A stretch of 64,000 nucleotides of DNA, taken from Mycolicibacter sp. MU0083. GTDB taxonomy: Bacteria; Actinomycetota; Actinomycetes; Mycobacteriales; Mycobacteriaceae. The position numbers were made by a program, and so were the translations under genes. This document shows, in pieces, positions 17,805-26,781 of this stretch (within the stretch, counting starts at the first letter, position 1; every line of letters starts with the position of its first letter). The stretch is taken from positions 186,001 to 250,000 of the forward strand of contig NZ_OY726394.1 in NCBI RefSeq assembly GCF_963378075.1, written 5' to 3'. The notes beneath the pieces are model-generated. The model did not search any database. It was not told the origin of the DNA and worked only from the letters and a program-made list of their open reading frames with translations.

Positions 17805-19723
17805 TACGCTCTCCGTCCCGGGTGTTGGGCCAGCTCTTCGTCGGTGTAGTACTTCTCCAGTTCTGAGATCTCGAACAGCTCCAGCAGATCCTCACGCATC
17901 CCGGTCTGGGTCTCGGGGGTGATCGAGATGTCGGGAACCACGCTGTCATCGGCGACCCGGCAGACCAGCAGCGTCTTGCGCCAGTTGGCGTCCATCCCCG
18001 GGTGGTCGTCGCGGGTGTGCCCGCCGCGGCTCTCGGTGCGCTGCAGCGCGGCCTTGGCCACACACTCGCTGACCAGCAGCATGTTGCGCAGGTCGACGGC
18101 CAGATGCCAGCCCGGGTTGTAGTGCCGGCCGCCCTCGACGGCGACGGCGGCGAAACGGGCCTTGAATCCCTCGAGCCGGACCAGGGCCTGCTCCAGTTCG
18201 CCGGCGTTGCGGATGATGCCGACCAGGTCGTTCATCGACTGCTGCAACTCCGAGTGCAGGGTGTAGGGGTTCTCCGGGGTGCCGCCACCGGCCGGAGCGT
18301 CGAACGGTTTGAGCGCCAACCGTGCCGCGGCCTCCAGCGCCCCCGGGGTTACCGCGGGCCGATTCTGCAGCCGCTGCACGTATTGCGCCGCGCCCAAGCC
18401 GGCGCGCCGGCCGAAGACCAGCAGATCCGACAGCGAGTTGCCGCCCAACCGGTTGGAGCCGTGCATTCCTCCGGAGCATTCGCCGGCGGCGAACAGTCCC
18501 GGCACCCGCGACGACCCGGTGTCCGGGTCGACCTCGATGCCGCCCATCACGTAGTGGCAGGTGGGGCCGACTTCCATGGCGTCCTTGGTGATGTCGACCT
18601 CGGCGAGCTGCATGAACTGGTGGTACATCGACGGCAGCCGCCGCTTGATCTCCTCCGGGGTCAGCCGGGAGGCGATGTCGAGGAACACCCCGCCGTGCGG
18701 CGAGCCGCGCCCCGCCTTGACCTCGGAGTTGATGGCGCGGGCCACCTCATCGCGGGGCAGCAGGTCCGGGGTGCGCCGCGCCGAGTCGTTGTCCTTGAGC
18801 CACTGGTCGGCTTCTTGCTCGGTCTCGGCGTACTGGCCCTTGAACACCGGTGGGATGTAGTCGAACATGAACCGGGTTCCGTCGGAGTTCTTCAGTACCC
18901 CGCCGTCACCGCGCACGCCCTCGGTGACCAGGATTCCCTTCACGCTGGGCGGCCAGACCATCCCGGTCGGGTGGAACTGGACGAACTCCATGTTGATCAG
19001 CGTCGCCCCGGCCCGCAGTGCCAGGGCGTGCCCGTCGCCGGTGTACTCCCAGGAGTTCGACGTCACCTTGAACGACTTGCCGATACCGCCGGTGGCCAGC
19101 ACCACCGCGGGCGCCTCGAACACCACGAAGTTGCCGCTCTCGCGCCAGTAGCCGAAGGCACCCGAAATCGCGCCGGTGGCCTCGTCTTTGAGCAACTCGG
19201 TGATGGTGCACTCGTGGAAGATCTTGATCCGGGCTTCGTAGTCGCCGAATTCCGCGTAATCGTCCTGCTGCAGCGATACCACTTTCTGCTGCATGGTGCG
19301 GATCAATTCCAGGCCGGTCCGGTCCCCGACGTGCGCCAGGCGCGGGTAGGTGTGCCCACCGAAGTTGCGCTGGTTGATCTTTCCGTCCGGGGTGCGGTCG
19401 AACAGTGCGCCGTAGGTCTCCAGTTCCCAGACCCGCTCCGGTGCCTCCCGGGCGTGCAGCTCGGCCATCCGCCAGTTGTTCAGGAACTTCCCGCCGCGCA
19501 TGGTGTCGCGGAAGTGCACCTGCCAGTTGTCTTTGGCGTTGACGTTGCCCATCGACGCCGCGCAACCACCCTCGGCCATGACGGTGTGCGCCTTGCCGAA
19601 CAGCGACTTGCACACCACGGCGACGCTGAGGCCCTGCTCGCGGGCTTCGATCACCGCGCGCAGGCCAGCACCCCCGGCACCGATCACGACGACGTCGTAG
19701 GAGTGCCGTTCGACTTCAACCAT
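17804..19723 (-). CDS. sdhA: Succinate dehydrogenase/fumarate reductase flavoprotein subunit (Sdh1 A)
   Basis: 639 residues. The N-terminal FAD-binding motif is VVVIGAGGAGLRAVIEA. The histidyl-FAD and active-site region includes AEGGCAASMG, HPTGM, and GTRFMFDYIPP. The conserved AAGECSGGMHGSNRLGGNSL lies in the second half. The start at 19723 gives a length close to the 646 aa recalled for Rv0248c. The longer open frame reads back through the membrane-subunit gene. It oxidises succinate to fumarate, and it is encoded in an anchor-flavoprotein-iron-sulfur operon. Confidence 0.96.
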   Translation of the reverse strand: MVEVERHSYDVVVIGAGGAGLRAVIEAREQGLSVAVVCKSLFGKAHTVMAEGGCAASMGNVNAKDNWQVHFRDTMRGGKFLNNWRMAELHAREAPERVWELETYGALFDRTPDGKINQRNFGGHTYPRLAHVGDRTGLELIRTMQQKVVSLQQDDYAEFGDYEARIKIFHECTITELLKDEATGAISGAFGYWRESGNFVVFEAPAVVLATGGIGKSFKVTSNSWEYTGDGHALALRAGATLINMEFVQFHPTGMVWPPSVKGILVTEGVRGDGGVLKNSDGTRFMFDYIPPVFKGQYAETEQEADQWLKDNDSARRTPDLLPRDEVARAINSEVKAGRGSPHGGVFLDIASRLTPEEIKRRLPSMYHQFMQLAEVDITKDAMEVGPTCHYVMGGIEVDPDTGSSRVPGLFAAGECSGGMHGSNRLGGNSLSDLLVFGRRAGLGAAQYVQRLQNRPAVTPGALEAAARLALKPFDAPAGGGTPENPYTLHSELQQSMNDLVGIIRNAGELEQALVRLEGFKARFAAVAVEGGRHYNPGWHLAVDLRNMLLVSECVAKAALQRTESRGGHTRDDHPGMDANWRKTLLVCRVADDSVVPDISITPETQTGMREDLLELFEISELEKYYTDEELAQHPGRRA

Positions 19724-19757
19724 GAATTCTCGCTTACCCTTCGTGTGATCGCGGCAC

Positions 19758-20588
19758 TCAGCCGACGAACCGGAGATCGGTGATGACGCCGCTGGAAACC
19801 ATCCAGATGTAGAAGTCGGTGAAGGCCAGCGTGCCCAGCGTGATCCAGGCGAACTGTTGATGCCGGCCGTTGAACCAACTGATCTTGGTCCAGAACCAGT
19901 ACCGGACCGGGTGTTTGGAGAAGTGGTTGATCCGGCCACCGAAGACGTGCCGGCAGGAATGGCAGCCGCCGGTGTAGGCCCACAGCATCGCCACGTTCGC
20001 GAAGAGCACGATGTTGCCCAGCCCGAATCCGAACCCGCCGGGCCCGTCATCGGAGTGCAGTGCGGCGAACGCGTCGTAGGTGTTCAGCATCGCCAGGGCG
20101 AACGCCGCGTAGAAGAAATACCGGTGACTGTTCTGCATGATCAGCGGGAACCGGGTCTCGCCGGTGTAGTGCGCGCGGGGTTCGGGGACCGCGCACGCCG
20201 TCGGCGACTGCCAGAAGGCCCGGTAGTAGGCCTTGCGGTAGTAGTAACAGGTCAGCCGGAAACAGAGCAGGAACGGTAGTACCAGGGCGCCCAACGGAAT
20301 CCACCGCGGGAACTCCGGCAGCCAGACACCCAGGTGGCTGGAACCGGGAACGCACGACGCGCTGATGCACGGGGAGTAGAACGGCGTCAGGTAGTGGTAT
20401 TTGTCCACCCAGTAGCCGCTGCCCCAGAACGACCGGATGGTCGCGTAGATGATGAACGCGTCCAGTCCGAGGTTCACCCGCAGCGGCGAGAGCCACCAGC
20501 GGTCGGTGCGCAGGGTGCGGTTCGCGATCCGGGCCCGGGTCGCTGAGAAGACGCCTGGTCCAGGACGGTTCACAGCGGGTGCGCTCAT
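19758..20588 (-). CDS. Sdh1 membrane anchor subunit (Rv0249c-like)
   Basis: 276 residues with about five hydrophobic segments, including LGALVLPFLLCFRLTCYYY and YFFYAAFALAMLN, and several membrane-proximal histidines. An unusual CHSCRHVFGG motif lies near residue 215. This is the long single-subunit anchor of the mycobacterial Sdh1 complex, unlike the short SdhC/SdhD pair. The start is ATG at 20588 (MSAPAV), with AAGGGAA upstream. The upstream extension to 20648 has no support. It is the quinone-reacting part of the complex. Confidence 0.9.
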   Translation of the reverse strand: MSAPAVNRPGPGVFSATRARIANRTLRTDRWWLSPLRVNLGLDAFIIYATIRSFWGSGYWVDKYHYLTPFYSPCISASCVPGSSHLGVWLPEFPRWIPLGALVLPFLLCFRLTCYYYRKAYYRAFWQSPTACAVPEPRAHYTGETRFPLIMQNSHRYFFYAAFALAMLNTYDAFAALHSDDGPGGFGFGLGNIVLFANVAMLWAYTGGCHSCRHVFGGRINHFSKHPVRYWFWTKISWFNGRHQQFAWITLGTLAFTDFYIWMVSSGVITDLRFVG

Positions 20589-20659
20589 CTGGTGGGGTTC
20601 CCTTCGGCTGGAGTTCGTCGGAGGGCGCCCCTTGACCGCAAGCAGCACCCGTGTGGGTT

Positions 20660-20956
20660 CTAGTACCTGCCCTGGCCGCCGACGCCCTCGTCGTCGACGT
20701 CACGCCAGAATTCCCGGTCGTAGTCGGTATCGGGGATGGTGATCTTCTCCTGCGCCCGCTCGGCGGCCCAGCGCTCCAGATCCAGTTCTCCGGCATCGGA
20801 TTCCAAGAGCTGGACGTCGGTGAGGATGCGCTCCGCATCCATCTCGATGCGGCGCATTCCGGGAATGTCGCCTAACCGGGTTTTCAGCGCCAGCACGCAA
20901 CTCCGCAGGTCACCAATCAGGGCGTGCAGTTCGGCGAGTTCGGTTGTGCTCGACAC
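20660..20956 (-). CDS. Conserved small protein of the Sdh1 operon (Rv0250c-like)
   Basis: 98 residues, hydrophilic, with no cysteine cluster. The N-terminal half is helical (STTELAELHALIGDLRSCVL). The C-terminus is acidic and Gly-rich. The start is GTG at 20956 with GAGGAGG four bases upstream; the ATG at 20983 is less likely. It is first gene of the sdh1 operon, as Rv0250c is in M. tuberculosis, and a structural or assembly role in the Sdh1 complex is plausible but not shown by the sequence. Confidence 0.8.
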   Translation of the reverse strand: MSSTTELAELHALIGDLRSCVLALKTRLGDIPGMRRIEMDAERILTDVQLLESDAGELDLERWAAERAQEKITIPDTDYDREFWRDVDDEGVGGQGRY

Positions 20957-21064
20957 CAGGCCTCCTCGGGTGGTACGGCTCACAGTACGTAACCCCGATG
21001 CTAGTCACATCGGGAACCGAACGTGAGACAGATCACGTTCTGAGGGTGGTTGCGCCGGTGCCGA

Positions 21065-21097
21065 AAAGCCCCCGCACGCTAGGCGTGCGGGGGCTTT
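21065..21097 (-). terminator. Strong terminator downstream of hsp20
   Basis: Perfect 15-bp stem (21065-21079 and 21083-21097) with a 3-nt TAG loop, A/T-flanked at both ends (AAAA at 21064-21067), so it works in both directions. It insulates the sdh1 operon from hsp20. Confidence 0.92.
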
Positions 21098-21136
21098 GGG
21101 GGAGGCCGGTCCCGAGGGGGCGGGTGCCCGGCCTGG

Positions 21137-21589
21137 CTATTTGGTGATCGCGATCCGTTGCGGCTGCGAACCGGCGTAGACCCCGGCCACGCGTACCGTC
21201 AGCACGCCGGCGTCGTAGGACGCCGACACCGCGTCACCGGTGACGTGGGCCGGGATCGCGAACGAGCGGCGGAACGCGCCGTAACGCACCTCGCGCAGTG
21301 TGCGGTTGGCGCCGGCTTCGGTCTCGGCATGCGCGTCGTGGCGTTCGCCGTGCACCACGAGGCGGCCGCCGTCGAGTTCGACCGTCACGTCCTTGTCGAC
21401 GTCGATGCCGGGCAGTTCCAGGCGCACGACCGCGTCGTCGCCGTCCTTGGTGATCTCGGCGGCCGGCCGGAACCCGCTCGCCGGGCCCGGCTTCCAGTCG
21501 TCGGCCGTGGCCGGGCCGAAGACGTCGCGTACCCAGCGGTCGGTGTCGAAGGGGCGGAACGGGTGCTGCCACAGGGTCAGGGTGCTCAT
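21137..21589 (-). CDS. Hsp20/alpha-crystallin family heat-shock protein (Acr2-like)
   Basis: 150 residues. The alpha-crystallin domain spans about 40-130, with PGIDVDKDVTVELDGGRLVVHGER and the closing DAGVLTVRVAG strand, and an IAI-type C-terminal tail (PQRIAITK) that fits the family's I-X-I docking motif. It is an ATP-independent holdase chaperone. Its upstream region has an HspR-type HAIR element and an ECF sigma-like promoter, which matches the HspR and stress control known for acr2 (Rv0251c) of M. tuberculosis. Confidence 0.93.
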   Translation of the reverse strand: MSTLTLWQHPFRPFDTDRWVRDVFGPATADDWKPGPASGFRPAAEITKDGDDAVVRLELPGIDVDKDVTVELDGGRLVVHGERHDAHAETEAGANRTLREVRYGAFRRSFAIPAHVTGDAVSASYDAGVLTVRVAGVYAGSQPQRIAITK

Positions 21590-21646
21590 GGCTGTCTCCT
21601 TGATCGATTGCTGCGTGCCGGCGGGTGACCGGTCCGTCAGTGGGTA

Positions 21647-21674
21647 GAACTTGAGTCGACCCCGCTAAAGTTCC
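21647..21674 (-). promoter_or_regulatory. hsp20 promoter with HAIR (HspR) element
   Basis: On the plus strand CTTGAGT (21650-21656), 7 nt, then GCTAAAG (21664-21670): the HAIR consensus CTTGAGT-N7-ACTCAAG with 5 of 7 bases in the second arm. On the minus strand it is flanked by GGAAC (21674-21670) and GTTC (21650-21647) with 19 nt between, a SigH/SigE-like -35/-10 pair. The repressor site thus sits inside the promoter, 58 nt upstream of the hsp20 start. Confidence 0.7.
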
Positions 21675-21806
21675 GGTTTTGCCCAGAGTGAACAAATGCA
21701 CACCATTGCGGGTCGGTGAACAGGCTCACGCCCCGGTGAGTACACCGTCACACGGATGTAACGTGTGGCGATATTCGCGCAACATGGAGTTTCTACCGTC
21801 GACGGC

Positions 21807-24374
21807 ATGACCACGATCGAAACCCCCCGCGCTGTCCGGGATCTCGTCGTCGTCGGGCATGGCATGGTCGGCCATCGCTTCGTGGAGACGCTGCGCGGCA
21901 GGGCCGGCGGCGGCGACTGGCGGGTCACCGTGCTGGCCGAGGAATCCGACCCCGCCTACGACCGGGTCGGCCTGACCGCCTACACCGACGGATGGGATCG
22001 ATCCCGCCTGGCGCTGCCCGGTAACGACTACGCCGGCGACGACCACGTGCGGCTGCTGCTGAGCACCCGGGTCGCCGAGGTGGACCTGGCCGGCAAGTCG
22101 GTGGTCGCCGCCGACGGTCAACGCTTCGGCTACGACACCCTGGTGTTGGCGACCGGTTCGCGCGCCTTCGTTCCGCCGGTGCCCGGCCACGATCTGCCCG
22201 GCTGCCACGTCTACCGGACGCTCGACGACCTCGACGGGATCCGTACCGACATCGAGTGCATGCTCGAAGCCGGCCACACCCGGGCCGGCGTGGTGATCGG
22301 TGGCGGCCTGCTGGGCTTGGAAGCGGCGAACGCGCTGCGCGCGTCCGGGATCGAGCCGCACATCGTCGAGATGGCGCCGCGCCTGATGCCCCAGCAACTC
22401 GACGACGCCGGCGGTGTACTGCTCAGCCGGATGATCGCCGAGCTGGGGATCTCGGTGCACGTCGGTGTCGGCACCGAATCCATCGAGCAGCTCACCCACC
22501 AGTTCGGTTCGCCCACCCTGCAGGTGCGGCTCTCCGACGGCACCGCGATCGAGGCCGGACTGGTGATCTTCGCCGCCGGGGTGCGCCCGCGTGACGAACT
22601 CGCCCGCGAGGCGGGGCTGGCGATCGCCGAGCGTGGCGGCGTCCTGACCGACTTGTCCTGCCGCACCAGCGAACCGGACGTGTACGCCATCGGCGAGGTG
22701 GCCGCCATCGAAGGTGTCTGCTACGGCCTGGTCGGGCCCGGCTACACCAGCGCCGAGGTGGTCGCGGACCGGGTGCTGCACGGTGACGCGCAATTCGGCG
22801 AAGCGGACATGTCCACCAAGCTCAAACTGCTCGGTGTCGACGTGGCCAGCTTCGGCGACGCGATGGGGGCGACCGAGAACTCGCTGTCGGTGGTGATCAA
22901 CGACCCCGTCAAGCGCACCTACGCCAAGCTGGTGCTCTCCGACGACGCCAAGACCCTGCTCGGCGGAATCCTGGTCGGCGACGCCTCGTCCTACGGTGTG
23001 CTGCGGCCGATGGTCGGTGCCGAACTGCCCGGGGACCCACTGGATCTGATCGCGCCGGCCGGAACCGGTGAGGGCAAGACGTCGCTGGGGATCGCGGCAC
23101 TGCCCGGGTCGGCGCAGATCTGCTCCTGCAACAACGTCACCAAGACGCAGCTCTGCGACGCGATCGCCGACGGCTGCCACGACGTGCAGAGCCTGAAGGG
23201 CTGCACCAAGGCCGGCACCTCGTGCGGTTCCTGCATCCCGCTGCTCAAGGAGCTGCTGGTCGCCGAGGGCGTGGAGCAGTCCAAGGCGCTCTGCGAACAC
23301 TTCAGCCAGTCGCGCGCAGAGCTTTTCGAGATCATCCAGGCGACGCGGATCCGGACGTTCTCCGAACTGCTGGACCGCTTCGGGACGGGACACGGCTGCG
23401 ACATCTGCAAACCCACCGTCGCCTCCATCCTGGCCTCCACCGGATCCGAGCACATCCTCGAGGGTGAGCAGGCCGCCCTGCAGGACACCAACGACCACTT
23501 CCTGGCCAACATCCAGCGCAACGGCAGCTACTCGGTGGTGCCCCGGGTGCCCGGCGGCGAGATCAAACCCGAGCACCTCATCCTGATCGGCCAGATCGCC
23601 CAGGAATACGGCCTGTACACCAAGATCACCGGCGGTCAGCGCATCGACATGTTCGGCGCCCGGGTGGATCAGCTGCCCGACATCTGGCGCCGACTCGTCG
23701 ACGCCGGGATGGAATCCGGTCAGGCCTACGGCAAGTCGCTGCGGACCGTGAAGAGCTGCGTGGGCAGTGACTGGTGCCGGTACGGCCAGCAGGACTCGGT
23801 CAAGATGGCCATCGACCTGGAGCTGCGCTACCGGGGCCTGCGTGCCCCGCACAAGATCAAGATGGGTGTGTCGGGCTGCGCCCGGGAATGCGCCGAGGCG
23901 CGTGGCAAGGACGTCGGCGTGATCGCCACCGAGGTCGGCTGGAACCTCTACGTCGGGGGCAACGGCGGCATGTCGCCCAAGCACGCCCAGTTGCTGGCCG
24001 GCGACCTCGACACCGAGACCGTCTTCCGGTACATCGACCGGTTCCTGATGTTCTACATCCGAACCGCCGACCGCCTGCAACGCACCGCACCGTGGCTCGA
24101 GTCGCTCGAAGGCGGGCTCGAACACCTGCGGGAGGTCGTCTGCGAGGACTCGCTGGGCCTGGCCGCGGAGTTCGAAGCCGAGATGGCCCGCCACGTCGAC
24201 AACTACGCCGACGAATGGAAGGGCGTCCTCGACGACCCGGAGAAGCTGTCGCGCTTCGTGTCGTTCGTCAACGCCCCCGGTGCCGAAGACCCCACCGTCG
24301 CGTTCACCGAACGTGACGGCCGAAAAGTTCCGCTGCCCATCCCGGTACTGCGTTCGCCTGAGGAGGAATCATGA
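21807..24374 (+). CDS. nirB: Assimilatory nitrite reductase [NAD(P)H] large subunit NirB
   Basis: 855 residues. Order of parts: FAD/NAD(P)-binding disulfide-reductase-like domain (VVVGHGMVGHRFVE; second nucleotide site VIGGGLLGLEAANAL), a BFD-type 2Fe-2S domain (CSCNNVTK ... CGSC), then the nitrite/sulfite reductase ferredoxin-like and catalytic domains. The sirohaem/4Fe-4S ligands are in CVGSDWC (Cys651, Cys657) and GCAREC (Cys691, Cys695). It reduces nitrite to ammonium in the cytoplasm. The start at 21807 is chosen by family length. It lacks a clear ribosome binding site. It overlaps nirD by 4 nt (ATGA). Confidence 0.95.
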   Translation: MTTIETPRAVRDLVVVGHGMVGHRFVETLRGRAGGGDWRVTVLAEESDPAYDRVGLTAYTDGWDRSRLALPGNDYAGDDHVRLLLSTRVAEVDLAGKSVVAADGQRFGYDTLVLATGSRAFVPPVPGHDLPGCHVYRTLDDLDGIRTDIECMLEAGHTRAGVVIGGGLLGLEAANALRASGIEPHIVEMAPRLMPQQLDDAGGVLLSRMIAELGISVHVGVGTESIEQLTHQFGSPTLQVRLSDGTAIEAGLVIFAAGVRPRDELAREAGLAIAERGGVLTDLSCRTSEPDVYAIGEVAAIEGVCYGLVGPGYTSAEVVADRVLHGDAQFGEADMSTKLKLLGVDVASFGDAMGATENSLSVVINDPVKRTYAKLVLSDDAKTLLGGILVGDASSYGVLRPMVGAELPGDPLDLIAPAGTGEGKTSLGIAALPGSAQICSCNNVTKTQLCDAIADGCHDVQSLKGCTKAGTSCGSCIPLLKELLVAEGVEQSKALCEHFSQSRAELFEIIQATRIRTFSELLDRFGTGHGCDICKPTVASILASTGSEHILEGEQAALQDTNDHFLANIQRNGSYSVVPRVPGGEIKPEHLILIGQIAQEYGLYTKITGGQRIDMFGARVDQLPDIWRRLVDAGMESGQAYGKSLRTVKSCVGSDWCRYGQQDSVKMAIDLELRYRGLRAPHKIKMGVSGCARECAEARGKDVGVIATEVGWNLYVGGNGGMSPKHAQLLAGDLDTETVFRYIDRFLMFYIRTADRLQRTAPWLESLEGGLEHLREVVCEDSLGLAAEFEAEMARHVDNYADEWKGVLDDPEKLSRFVSFVNAPGAEDPTVAFTERDGRKVPLPIPVLRSPEEES

Positions 24375-24739
24375 CCATCCACAACATCGACACCTGGATC
24401 ACCGCCTGCCGCTACGACAGCCTGATCCCCGGCCTGGGGGTGGGCGTGCTGCTCGACGACGGCAAGCAGGCCGCGTTGTTCCGCCTCGACGACGGTTCGG
24501 TCCGCGCGGTGTGCAACATCGACCCGTTCTTCCGGGCCGCGGTGCTCTCGCGCGGCATCGTCGGTGACCGCGGCGGGCGTCTTTCGGTCATCTCGCCGCT
24601 GAAGAAGCAGGCGTTCGCCTTCGACGACGGCAGCTGCCTGGATGACCCCAGCATCTCGGTGCAGGTCTTTCCGACCCGGATCACCGAGGACGGCTACGTG
24701 CAGATCGGCCAGAGCCACGATCGGCAGGCCGTCGCCTAG
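24371..24739 (+). CDS. nirD: Nitrite reductase small subunit NirD
   Basis: 122 residues of the NirD Rieske-like fold. The usual Cys/His cluster ligands of Rieske proteins are absent, as is normal for NirD. It starts inside the last codons of nirB (ATGA overlap), with GAGGAG upstream, so the two subunits are translationally coupled. The gene ends one base before an IS481-like remnant begins. Confidence 0.93.
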   Translation: MTIHNIDTWITACRYDSLIPGLGVGVLLDDGKQAALFRLDDGSVRAVCNIDPFFRAAVLSRGIVGDRGGRLSVISPLKKQAFAFDDGSCLDDPSISVQVFPTRITEDGYVQIGQSHDRQAVA

Positions 24740-24752
24740 GTGTCGTGACCTG

Positions 24753-25218
24753 TCAGGCGGCGAGTCGGCTGATGGGTGGTTGGACGCCGAGTGCGGTGTG
24801 GCCGCGGTGGAATCGCTCCACCTTGCCATTGGTCTGCGGCCGGTAGGCGTGTGAGCGATAGCAGGATCCGTTGTCGGTCAACACCGTTCGCGCCACGATG
24901 CCACACTCCCGAAACCAGGCGTTGGCGCGCATCCAGAAGCTCGGAGTAAGCCGGCCGCGAGTGGGCGTCGATGGCGGTGTGGATACTGCCCAGCTTCTTG
25001 ACATCGACGTGGACCAACTCGCCGCAGTGCGCTGACTCCATCCGACGCGCGACCGGTCCGGTGGCGTGGTCGGGCCGGCGCAGCTTGGCGAACCCGTAGC
25101 GGGCCCGCACCCGATGCACCGTTGAAGGATGGATACCGAGCAGGTAGCCGATGCAACGTCCGTGGTCAGTACAGCTGGTCCCCGCCATTGTTCGACGTCG
25201 CAGAACCGCCGTCCAACG
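24753..25218 (-). pseudogene. IS481-family transposase remnant
   Basis: Read on the minus strand, one frame gives STVHRVRARYGFAKLRRPDH and GELVHVDVKKLGSIHTAIDA. After a frameshift a second frame gives VARTVLTDNGSCYRS, YRPQTNGKVERFHR and PPISRLAA. These are the helix-turn-helix and DDE parts of an IS481 transposase. All three acidic residues are visible (HVDV, LTDNGS, KVERFH), but the pieces are in two frames and at least three internal segments are missing. The element end abuts nirD; no opposite terminal repeat was found. It is not functional. Confidence 0.85.
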
Positions 25219-25263
25219 GCACTGCGGCACTGGTAGTCCCGGCCATCGAACGCCGGTGGGCGT

Positions 25264-25306
25264 CCGGCCTGCCCCGGACCGACAAGGATCATCGGGGGCA
25301 GGCCGG
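25264..25306 (-). terminator. Terminator downstream of the first narK gene
   Basis: Perfect 12-bp arms CCGGCCTGCCCC (25264-25275) and GGGGCAGGCCGG (25295-25306) with a 19-nt loop, 10 nt after the narK stop. The roughly 45 nt between it and the IS remnant show no feature. Confidence 0.8.
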
Positions 25307-25315
25307 CCACACCGG

Positions 25316-26707
25316 CTACGCCGGTGCCAGCGCAGCCCCGGCGGGCCGGCCGGCCAGCAGCGGGCGCCGCACATACCGCAACCACGTCAGGCCCGCGGCG
25401 AAGACGTAGCCGACCAGGAAGATCCAGAACGCGGTGGTCGCCGAGCCGCTGGCGCTGTAGGACTGCCGCAGCGCGAGATTGATACCCACACCGCCCAATG
25501 CGCCGATCGCCCCCGCGAATCCGATCAGCGCGCCCGCCATGGCCCGCGACCACTGTCGCCGACTGCTTTCGTGCAATCCCAGGTTGTGGCTTTGAGCCTC
25601 GAAGACGGCCGGAATCATCTTGTACACCGAGCCGTTGCCGATCCCCGAGACGATGAACAGCGCAACGAAGCCGACGATGTAGCCGACCATGACGGGGCCG
25701 GCGGTGGGACCCGCACGGCGCGCGTCGAACATGCTGACGGCCACCAGCAGTCCCGACGCCAGGAACAATCCGCCGAAGGCCGCCAAAGTCACCCGCCCAC
25801 CGTCGACGCGGTCGGCGAGACGTCCACCGGCGATCCGGGCCAACGACCCCAACAACGGTCCTACGAAGGCGATCTGAGCCGCGTGCAGCGAGGCCTGCGC
25901 GGCGGACTGGCCGCTGCTGAGGTAGTTGATCTGCAACACCTGGCCGAACGCGAACGAGAACCCGATGAACGACCCGAACGTTCCGATGTAGAGCAGCGCG
26001 ACGATCCAGGTGTCCAGCTTGGGCAGGATCGAGCGCATCGCGGTCAAGTCGGCCCGCTGGCCGGCGAGGTTGTCCATGAACAGGGCGGCCCCGATCGCGG
26101 CGACCGCAAGGAAAACCAGGTAGCCGGCACATACCCAATACGGCTGCCGGTTACCGGCGGTCGCCAACACCGCGAGCCCGGCGAGCTGGACCAGCGGTAC
26201 GCCCAGATTGCCGCCGCCGGCGTTGACCGCCAGTGCCCAGCCCTTGAGCCGGAGCGGGTAGAAGGCGTTCACGTTGGTCATCGACGCGGCGAAATTGCCG
26301 CCGCCCAGACCGGTCAGGGCCGCGCACACCAGGTACGGCCAGAGCGGCAGCCCGGGGTGGGCCAGCAGTGCCATCATCCCGACGGTCGGGATCAGCAACA
26401 CCAGCGCGGAGAAGATCGTCCAATTGCGGCCACCGAACGCCGCCGTGGCCAGCGAATACGGTAGCCGCAGCACGCCGCCGGCGAGCGTCGCGGTCGCCGC
26501 CAGCAGAAACTTGTCGCCGGAGGTGAAGCCGTACACCGATTCCGGCATGAACAACACCATCACCGACCAGATCGACCAGATCGAGAAGCCGACGTGTTCG
26601 GCGACGGTCGACCAGATCAGGTTCCGGCGGGCGATCTTGTCGTTGCCGGCCTCCCAGGCGGCGGTGTCTTCGGGGTCCCACTGGGTTATCTCGTGTGAAC
26701 GTGGCAT
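25316..26707 (-). CDS. narK: NarK-type nitrate/nitrite transporter (MFS), copy 1
   Basis: 463 residues with about 12 membrane helices. The two nitrate signature motifs of the NNP family are present: GLGGGNFAASMTNVNAFYP in the first half and GIGNGSVYKMIP in the second. It imports nitrate and/or exports nitrite across the inner membrane. It is the last gene of a minus-strand set with cbiX, the winged-helix gene and a second narK, next to nirBD. It is clearly related to copy 2 at 27885-29288; the shared N-terminus reads DPEDTAAW in both. Confidence 0.93.
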   Translation of the reverse strand: MPRSHEITQWDPEDTAAWEAGNDKIARRNLIWSTVAEHVGFSIWSIWSVMVLFMPESVYGFTSGDKFLLAATATLAGGVLRLPYSLATAAFGGRNWTIFSALVLLIPTVGMMALLAHPGLPLWPYLVCAALTGLGGGNFAASMTNVNAFYPLRLKGWALAVNAGGGNLGVPLVQLAGLAVLATAGNRQPYWVCAGYLVFLAVAAIGAALFMDNLAGQRADLTAMRSILPKLDTWIVALLYIGTFGSFIGFSFAFGQVLQINYLSSGQSAAQASLHAAQIAFVGPLLGSLARIAGGRLADRVDGGRVTLAAFGGLFLASGLLVAVSMFDARRAGPTAGPVMVGYIVGFVALFIVSGIGNGSVYKMIPAVFEAQSHNLGLHESSRRQWSRAMAGALIGFAGAIGALGGVGINLALRQSYSASGSATTAFWIFLVGYVFAAGLTWLRYVRRPLLAGRPAGAALAPA

Positions 26708-26781
26708 GGGGCAACGGTAGAAATCTCACATTACCGCCGTGCTGCTCAACGTGACCGGCCGGTGAACTTCTGCTCACACCG

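Noticed and set aside
18002..19783. 593-codon plus-strand open frame
   Set aside because: Antisense of sdhA, whose motifs are complete.
21690..21806. GlnR-type nitrogen-control box upstream of nirB
   Set aside because: GTAAC-like half-sites are present but no convincing pair at the right spacing; nitrogen control cannot be claimed.
21726..24194. 822-codon minus-strand open frame
   Set aside because: Antisense of nirB; composition artefact.
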